This document shows positions 58,278-64,000 of a DNA stretch of 64,000 bases, in pieces (position 1 is the stretch's first letter; each line of letters begins with the position of its first letter). Made by a program: the position numbers and the translations under genes. Source of the DNA: Natronococcus roseus (GTDB taxonomy: Archaea; Halobacteriota; Halobacteria; Halobacteriales; Natrialbaceae); assembly GCF_043677095.1 (NCBI RefSeq), contig NZ_JBHLJR010000008.1, positions 62,001 to 126,000 on the forward strand, written 5' to 3'. The notes beneath the pieces were generated by a model that was not told the origin of the DNA, searched no databases, and saw only the letters and a list, made by a program, of their open reading frames with translations.

Positions 58278-60857
58278 ATGATAAAGGATGTGACAGTTCA
58301 ACGGGCACGCACGATTGACGAGCTTTACTCTAAAGTCTCGGATTACGACCTCGTGCTCACCACTGACGCACCCTTGAGTCTCGCTTTGAATCGTCGGCTT
58401 GATCATCCGCACCTCGGCCGCTTCGCGGCGACGCCACGGATGGTCGCATCCGGAGAGTTCCGCCCACGTGATGAACGTTATCTGTTCCTCGAGCTCATCC
58501 AGCAAACTGATCTCAGCTGGAAGCACGCAGCACACTTTCTAGAGAATATACTCGGCTGCTGGGAGGAAACAGGTGAGCTACATGCTATCCTCGAGTACGA
58601 CCAGTTCGATACGCCAGTCACTCGGGACGCACTTAGAGTAATCGAAGATGCCGACAGCTCTCACCACGACCTCGCGGCATATACGATCGACCCCGGCACG
58701 AACGTTGCCGTGATTGGCGACGATCAGTTTACGGCGCTCGACAAGCAAGTACTCCCGACGGACTATGACACAGTGTCGCCGTTTACCGACGACGACTTCG
58801 ATCTCCCGGACTTCCACGTGTTCGATTCTACGACGGCCATCGTTGACACATTAGTCGATAACATTTCTCCGGAAACTGCCGACGACGTCGCCGTTGTCAT
58901 GGATCGGGGTGGCAAGTATCCAGCACTGGTCGAGTCGGCCTTCGAGGCGAACGGTATTCCGTTTCACGGCGGGCCGGGATTCGAAGACGACGCTAATGTC
59001 CGTACTTATCTCAGGCTGCTTCGCACGGCCCACGCCGCTTCCGGGGTGAGAGTTGCCGACGTGCGCTCGATTCTCGCTCGGCTGGGAACGACACTGCCGG
59101 TGACCCACGACGAGAAGCGGCTGGCCGAACTCGATCACCCGGACATCGCGCCAGTCCAGCAGTTCTGTGAGTCGGTTGCTGAGCAAACGTTCGACGAGAC
59201 GCTATCGACGTTCGAGAACTGGTGCGACGCGTCGTTGGACGCCTTCCGCGAGGAACTAATCCGACTCGGAACCCACGACAAGCAAGTGGCTTCAGCGGCA
59301 CTCGATGACCTCGAATTCTACCTCCAGTCGTTCGACGTTCCTATCGACCATGACGATACGGGCGTGCTATTGGCCGACGCGGCCTCCGCAGCATACGTCG
59401 ACCGCCCAGTCGTATTCTACCTGGGTATGGATATCGATTGGACGCATCGTGTTCTTGACCGTCCGTGGGTCGATGCTGAGACGAAGGATCGACAGTACCT
59501 TCGTCAGTTTCAACTACTCCTACAGAATGGCGTCGACCAGTACTTCCTCGTCCAAGAGACCAGCACCGGAAAAGAGGTCATGCCCTGTCTGTACTTACAC
59601 GATCTCCTCGACATCGAGTTCGACACGTTTAGCGACCTTTCCCACGTCCCACACACTCGACAAGTACGCTACGATGATCCCGGCTTCGAGAAGGAGTCGG
59701 TCGACGTTGAGCCGACGATGATCGAGACGGTCAGTCAGTCCAGCCTGAGCACCTTCGTGAACTGCCCGCGAGACTACTTTTTCGATCGGATCGTCGACAG
59801 TCCTGATCGCGACTACTTCCGGAAGGGCAATCTCTATCACGACTTTGCCGAGTTTTGTGTCAATCATCCCGGTATCATTGAAGAGGCTGATAACGAGGAA
59901 TTGATCGAGGTACTGCTGGAAGAGATGCGGCCCTACGTCAATGACGTCGAGATGGAAACACTACGGACGGAGTTCGAGACCGGACTCGAGATTATTTGGG
60001 AGTTCCTCGATGAAAATCCGCCCACAGAGCAAACATACGAGGAATACGGCCGGCTGTATCCGGACAACTTCTTCGCTGAGTACTTCGATCGTCCGATCGA
60101 GTCGCCCGTGACTGAGCGGTGGTTCGAAAATCCAGACCTCGGTGGAAAAGGCAAGGTCGACCTCATTCACTCGCCAACTCAGCTACTCGACTATAAGAGC
60201 GGAGGTTACAAGTCGGCGTCGAAGGTCGTGAGCCAATCGAACATCGAGGAGATCAGTGACGAGCCGAACTTCCAAGCACTGCTATACCTCGCTCATCACC
60301 GTCGGGTGCGCCCAGACGAACGCCTCGAGTTCGTGTTCTTCCACTTTCTCGATTTGCTCGACGACGCTATCACGGGCGATCCAGACACCAACGACGCAGT
60401 AGTGCGGGTGAACTACCATCCCGTCCCCTTCGCGGAGTACGCAGCCCGTCGTGAAGCGTTCAACGCCCTCACAGAAGGCGTCGCCGAGAGCAATAATCGT
60501 CGAAAGACGCTGGAGCGAATGGGATATGAGTCCTATGCTGCATTTTTCGACGGCCATACGTTTCCTGACACCGACGATGGCGACGAGGTACTCGAGACAA
60601 GCTTCGCGTCTCAGTTCACCGACCACGCGAAAGCCGAAGTTGGCGACTACAAGTACGTCGATCGTGGTTCGGACAAAGCGCTGAAGAAGTTGTGTCGCAT
60701 CCGCTCGCGGAACTACTTCGCAGGAGACGTCGACGCATTCGAGGTATTTCTGAACGACCAGATCAACCGCATCAACGAGTATCGTCACTCACACTTCCCT
60801 GTCGGCGAGCCGAACTTCGACCGAGTTACCCATCGCGATCTGATCCGCAATGACTGA
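58278..60857 (+). CDS. AddB-like protein with PD-(D/E)XK nuclease domain
   Basis: 859 residues from the ATG at 58278 (MIKDVTVQRARTIDELYS). An inactive helicase-like front part (to about 480) has AddB-like segments but no clear Walker A. The C-terminal nuclease begins with LSTFVNCPRDYFFDRIVDSPD (the C-P-x-x-Y-F cluster typical of RecB-family nucleases), then GKGKVDLIHSPTQLLDYKSGGYK (G-x-G-x-x-D...D-Y-K) and NFQALLYLAHHRR. An iron-sulfur cysteine set is not complete. It overlaps the next gene by eight bases and pairs with it as an AddB/AddA-type nuclease-helicase complex that processes DNA ends. Confidence 0.72.
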   Translation: MIKDVTVQRARTIDELYSKVSDYDLVLTTDAPLSLALNRRLDHPHLGRFAATPRMVASGEFRPRDERYLFLELIQQTDLSWKHAAHFLENILGCWEETGELHAILEYDQFDTPVTRDALRVIEDADSSHHDLAAYTIDPGTNVAVIGDDQFTALDKQVLPTDYDTVSPFTDDDFDLPDFHVFDSTTAIVDTLVDNISPETADDVAVVMDRGGKYPALVESAFEANGIPFHGGPGFEDDANVRTYLRLLRTAHAASGVRVADVRSILARLGTTLPVTHDEKRLAELDHPDIAPVQQFCESVAEQTFDETLSTFENWCDASLDAFREELIRLGTHDKQVASAALDDLEFYLQSFDVPIDHDDTGVLLADAASAAYVDRPVVFYLGMDIDWTHRVLDRPWVDAETKDRQYLRQFQLLLQNGVDQYFLVQETSTGKEVMPCLYLHDLLDIEFDTFSDLSHVPHTRQVRYDDPGFEKESVDVEPTMIETVSQSSLSTFVNCPRDYFFDRIVDSPDRDYFRKGNLYHDFAEFCVNHPGIIEEADNEELIEVLLEEMRPYVNDVEMETLRTEFETGLEIIWEFLDENPPTEQTYEEYGRLYPDNFFAEYFDRPIESPVTERWFENPDLGGKGKVDLIHSPTQLLDYKSGGYKSASKVVSQSNIEEISDEPNFQALLYLAHHRRVRPDERLEFVFFHFLDLLDDAITGDPDTNDAVVRVNYHPVPFAEYAARREAFNALTEGVAESNNRRKTLERMGYESYAAFFDGHTFPDTDDGDEVLETSFASQFTDHAKAEVGDYKYVDRGSDKALKKLCRIRSRNYFAGDVDAFEVFLNDQINRINEYRHSHFPVGEPNFDRVTHRDLIRND

Positions 60858-63735
60858 ATTCACCCCCAACAACCGCCAGCAGGAATTGATCGATGCGACC
60901 AGTGGTATTCACGTCGTCGATGCCGGTGCGGGAACGGGCAAAACATTCGCCATCACTCGCCGGTACGCCAACCTTCTCGAGCAAGACGGCACCGAACCTG
61001 AGGACATCCTGCTGATCACGTTTACGAGAAACGCCGCCGCGGAGATGAAGGAACGCGTTGTGGCACATTGCGACTACTCGATGGCTGCACTCCGAGATGC
61101 CCCTATCACCACGTTCCACGGCTACTGCCACGATCTACTACTTCAGCACGGGTTCGACGCACCGACCGTATTAGGGATCAACGATCAAATCACGTCGTCG
61201 ACGCGCCTGCTCGACGACGAACTAATCGAGGAAGAACGGTTTCGGGAGTTCTGCACGCAGTTCATCGAAGCACATCCCGAATACCACGACTACTTCCGGG
61301 TGATGCGCGATCAGACCTCGCTGTTGGAGCTGATCAAGCAGCTAGCCGCGAAAGGCATCTTCCCAACCGACGACGGTTGGTTCCGCAACGGCGAGGCAGC
61401 CCTCGACGGCGATTTTGAGGCCTTCAAGGAATTGTTCGACGAGGCCAACGAACCCAATGAGGGAGCGAACGGGCCGACGCAGTCGGATTTGCGCGACGGC
61501 TTGAGCGGATTCGAGCGCGACCGTTGTTTCCTGCCTGACGCACCGACCGAGTCCGAGCTCCGGGACGGCTATCCACAGATCGACGACGCGTGGGCCCGTC
61601 TGGCCTTCGATGAGGAACGGGACGAGTTGAAGGCGTTCGTCCACGACCTCTATATTGAGTACGTCGAGTTCGCGCTCCGACGCAACTATCTGAACTTCAG
61701 CTTCCTCCAGATGTTCGCGTTTGCGCTGCTCTGCGAGAATCACGCTCTCAGAGAGTCGATACAGTTCGATCACGCGATGGTCGACGAGTTTCAGGACACG
61801 AGTGAAATCCAATTCAAGCTCGCGTTGCTGTTGGCCGGCACTGACAACGTATGCGTCGTCGGTGACTGGAAGCAGAGCATCTACGGCTTCCAGTACGTGT
61901 CGGTTGATAACATCCGACGGTTCGAAGAACGATTGAAGCGCTATCGAAAAGAACTCAATGGCGACCACGAACGAGTGAGCTTCCCAGTCGATGACGTGAC
62001 CCGGATCCCGCTGGTCGAGAACTACCGGTCGACGCAGTCGATCCTCGACTTTTCGGAACACAGTCTCACGTTGCCAGCGACGAGTGGCGAGGAAGTCAAT
62101 TCCGCGGTGACTGAGGAGATTACCTCGCTAGAAGCAATCACTGATCACGACCACTCCACCATCGCAGCGGTCACCAGCGACAACGAATACGAAGCCATTC
62201 TCGACCGGGTACAGCGAATGGTCGGCAACAGCGACTACGCCGTCGAGGACGACGACGGAGAGCTGCATCCACCATCTTACGACGACATCGCGGTGTTGAC
62301 TCGGACGCGTCGATTCGGCCGCGAGCTGCAGAATTGTGCGGCTGAGTTCAACATTCCAGTCGCCTACGAGGGTGGCGTCGAACTATTTGATACCGAGCAG
62401 GCTATCCTCCTGCTGGCGTGGCTTCGTATTCTCGAAGATGAGAACTCTAAGCGCGGCTGGGCGGTCGTGCTGGAGGAGGCGGGCTATATCCTCGACGAGG
62501 TCAAGCAAATTCTCTCCACTGCGGAGTATCCGGAGACGATGCTAGCGTTTCGGGAGCAGCTTGCTGCCAGCGATACCGTCGGTGCTGTTGCCCGACAGGT
62601 GTTCAAGCGCTATGGCTTCGACGACGCTTACACAGATGCGCTGATCGGCGTGCTACAGGGTACATTCGACAATACGTCGTGTACCCGCGGTGACCTCGTC
62701 CGGTTCATGGAGCGTAGCCTCGACGCCGAGGCAACTCACGAGGTAGACGACAGTCCGGGCGGAGACTCAATTACCGTTCAAACGATTCACGCTGCCAAAG
62801 GCCTCGAGCATCCTATTGTAATTCTTGCTGATATTAACCAGTACAGCTTCCCGCCGTCCGGCGGCGGGGGCGCTCGCATCCAGTACGAAGATCCCGTGGG
62901 ATTGCGTCAGACCAAGCAGTACGCCGACGCACACGGGAAACCCCATGTCTACGACAACTGGCGACACCTCGTTCTCTCGAAGTGTCTCAGCAGGGACTAC
63001 GACGAGGAACGACGACTTATGTATGTCGCCATCACACGAGCGGAGAGTCACGTCCTGTTCACCGCTGGTTCGTCACCAAGTCCGCTGTTCGAGAACCTGC
63101 CACTGGAGCCAACCGAAGTCGATCCTGACGTCGAGGCAATTGGTGATCAAGCTACCGAACAGACTCGTCTGCAAGTATCGGTACCAGTGCCAGATACACC
63201 GACCGGGCAGTCACCGCATTCACTGATGGACGACCGCGTGTTCAGCGACGTTGAGGAGGGTAAAGGTAAGGAGTTCGGAACACGCGTCCACGAGTTCGCG
63301 GAACAGTACGCCGAAGGAAGGGACGTCGAACCATCGAACGACGACGAGCAACACGTCAAGGCATTTCTCGACTCCCTACCTGGCACGCTCAGGGCCGAGA
63401 AGAACGCCTATCTACCAATCGATGTCGACGACGACAGGGTGACGATTTCCGGGATCATCGACTTACTCCACGTCACCGATGAGCGGATCGACATCGTGGA
63501 TTACAAGACCGACCGTGGCCGTCACGCTCAGTCCGAATATCGAAAGCAGCTGAGCGTGTACTACCACGTCGTTCGACAACTATATCCTGGTCGGCTCATC
63601 AATACGTCTGCTTTCTACACATTTGACGGCGAAGTCGTCGATGTAGACCCTCTCACCATTGAAGAACTCGCTGAGTTGGCGACCGTCGAAGATGATGGGC
63701 GAGAAGCAGATAGTGAAGAGCCTACGATCCGGTAG
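60850..63735 (+). CDS. UvrD/REP-family helicase with C-terminal nuclease (AddA-like)
   Basis: 961 residues. Walker A DAGAGTGKT (24-32), motif Ia LLITFTRNAAAEMKERV, motif II VDEFQDTSEIQFKLALLLAG, motif III VVGDWKQSIYGFQYVSVDNI, motif IV NYRSTQSI, motif V VQTIHAAKGLEHPIVILAD, motif VI LMYVAITRAESHVLF. C-terminal PD-(D/E)XK part: GTRVHEFAEQYAEG, ISGIIDLLHVTDERIDIVDYKTDRGR, QLSVYYHVVRQLYP. This is the AddA/RecB layout (3'-5' helicase plus nuclease). Together with the preceding gene it could resect or degrade DNA ends. Coupled by an 8-base overlap. Confidence 0.82.
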   Translation: MTEFTPNNRQQELIDATSGIHVVDAGAGTGKTFAITRRYANLLEQDGTEPEDILLITFTRNAAAEMKERVVAHCDYSMAALRDAPITTFHGYCHDLLLQHGFDAPTVLGINDQITSSTRLLDDELIEEERFREFCTQFIEAHPEYHDYFRVMRDQTSLLELIKQLAAKGIFPTDDGWFRNGEAALDGDFEAFKELFDEANEPNEGANGPTQSDLRDGLSGFERDRCFLPDAPTESELRDGYPQIDDAWARLAFDEERDELKAFVHDLYIEYVEFALRRNYLNFSFLQMFAFALLCENHALRESIQFDHAMVDEFQDTSEIQFKLALLLAGTDNVCVVGDWKQSIYGFQYVSVDNIRRFEERLKRYRKELNGDHERVSFPVDDVTRIPLVENYRSTQSILDFSEHSLTLPATSGEEVNSAVTEEITSLEAITDHDHSTIAAVTSDNEYEAILDRVQRMVGNSDYAVEDDDGELHPPSYDDIAVLTRTRRFGRELQNCAAEFNIPVAYEGGVELFDTEQAILLLAWLRILEDENSKRGWAVVLEEAGYILDEVKQILSTAEYPETMLAFREQLAASDTVGAVARQVFKRYGFDDAYTDALIGVLQGTFDNTSCTRGDLVRFMERSLDAEATHEVDDSPGGDSITVQTIHAAKGLEHPIVILADINQYSFPPSGGGGARIQYEDPVGLRQTKQYADAHGKPHVYDNWRHLVLSKCLSRDYDEERRLMYVAITRAESHVLFTAGSSPSPLFENLPLEPTEVDPDVEAIGDQATEQTRLQVSVPVPDTPTGQSPHSLMDDRVFSDVEEGKGKEFGTRVHEFAEQYAEGRDVEPSNDDEQHVKAFLDSLPGTLRAEKNAYLPIDVDDDRVTISGIIDLLHVTDERIDIVDYKTDRGRHAQSEYRKQLSVYYHVVRQLYPGRLINTSAFYTFDGEVVDVDPLTIEELAELATVEDDGREADSEEPTIR

Positions 63736-63759
63736 CTCAACTCATAATCTCTATTTCAC

Positions 63760-64000
63760 TCATAATGGAATTGTGAGACAATAATTCTCGATCTCGGGAG
63801 CCAACGAGATAACTTGCTCTCGTCGCTTTAGCTCTTTGCGACGTGTTTCAATCCGACCTTCGAGCTGCTCGAGTCGCTCACGCTGGCCACGAATAGCGAT
63901 ATCCATATCAGAACCAGCCTCGGCCTTACTCTCATACTCCTCGATGAAGGACTCAATACGCTCACGCTCGGCCTGCGCGTACTCGTCGAGGTTCTCGAGT
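63760..64000 (-). CDS. C-terminal end of a coiled-coil protein, possibly a helicase (continues beyond window)
   Basis: The minus strand is open from the window edge to a TGA at 63760. The visible 79 residues read ENLDEYAQAERERIESFIEEYES, SDMDIAIRGQRERLEQLEG and RKELKRREQVISLAPEIENYCLTIPL. The acidic/basic coiled coil and the closing S-L-A-P-E-I-x-x-x-C-L-x-I-P strand resemble the end of SNF2- or DEAD-type helicases of restriction/DISARM-like systems, but this is only a resemblance. It ends 25 bases after the AddA-like stop, convergent. Confidence 0.45.
   Translation of the reverse strand, partial: LENLDEYAQAERERIESFIEEYESKAEAGSDMDIAIRGQRERLEQLEGRIETRRKELKRREQVISLAPEIENYCLTIPL

Noticed and set aside
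34199..64000. CRISPR array or cas operon in the island
   Set aside because: No regularly spaced direct repeats were seen, and the Cas4-like gene stands alone.
34199..64000. Second copy of the tRNA-Arg 3' end marking the right end of the island
   Set aside because: Searching by eye for the ttcaaatcctgcagcgccc block found none in the window; the end lies outside or is too diverged.

Overview
The window is a high-GC, strongly acidic-proteome archaeal chromosome, almost certainly a halophilic archaeon (class Halobacteria). The Natrialbales/Natrinema-Haloterrigena-like assignment is an inference from family content, not from a marker-gene comparison. Evidence: acidic proteins (D/E rich), Tat signal peptides on exported proteins, leaderless-type promoters with TATA boxes about 25-35 nt before start codons, a haloarchaeal SRP RNA, an archaeal CDC48, DGGGP-type UbiA, Rnp4, Trm112 and many haloarchaea-only families.

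Bases 1-34,198 are ordinary core chromosome: a partial GNAT acetyltransferase, an amphi-Trp protein, tRNA-Gly(TCC), a Trm9-like methyltransferase, an iron-type ABC ATPase behind a DtxR-like palindrome, purA, Trm112, a cbiX/DR2241 pair, a DUF2797 protein, two tandem copies of a [substrate-binding lipoprotein + Aur1-like PAP2 membrane protein] pair, rnp4-yhbY-mscS, the SRP RNA, a K+ channel with RCK domains, CDC48, Hsp20, a cysteine-synthase-type enzyme, a RAD55/DUF7504-like ATPase and the UbiA lipid synthase. The last core gene is tRNA-Arg(TCG).

From 34,199 to the end of the window lies a genomic island of visibly lower GC and different codon use. It starts with a tyrosine integrase directly beside tRNA-Arg and runs past base 64,000; I see no second copy of the tRNA 3' end in the window. 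The first part (34.6-42.4 kb) holds mobility and small regulatory genes: integrase, a PGF-CTERM surface protein, a frameshifted nuclease-like gene, a structured tRNA-like/terminal-inverted-repeat element, a winged-helix protein, DUF6735, zinc-ribbon proteins and a serine recombinase. The second part is a defence island: a Hachiman-type hamA-hamB pair (42.4-45.9 kb), small unknown membrane genes, a lone RecB/Cas4-like PD-(D/E)XK nuclease, an unknown membrane-anchored protein, an IS6-like MITE with a perfect 8-bp target duplication, a stand-alone trypsin-like protease, an EVE-domain McrB-like AAA+ ATPase with a McrC-like nuclease, and, divergently transcribed from them, an AddB-like nuclease and an AddA-like helicase-nuclease. 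A partial coiled-coil protein C-terminus (possibly a helicase) closes the window.

The most interesting points are: (1) both peptide-type substrate-binding proteins appear circularly permuted relative to SBP_bac_5, and each is translationally joined or adjacent to an Aur1-like PAP2 gene, with no permease; (2) the four-gene McrBC-EVE / AddAB-like divergent module, which may be one composite defence system; (3) the Hachiman system in an archaeal tRNA-Arg island; (4) the roughly 285-bp structured element at 38.2-38.45 kb.
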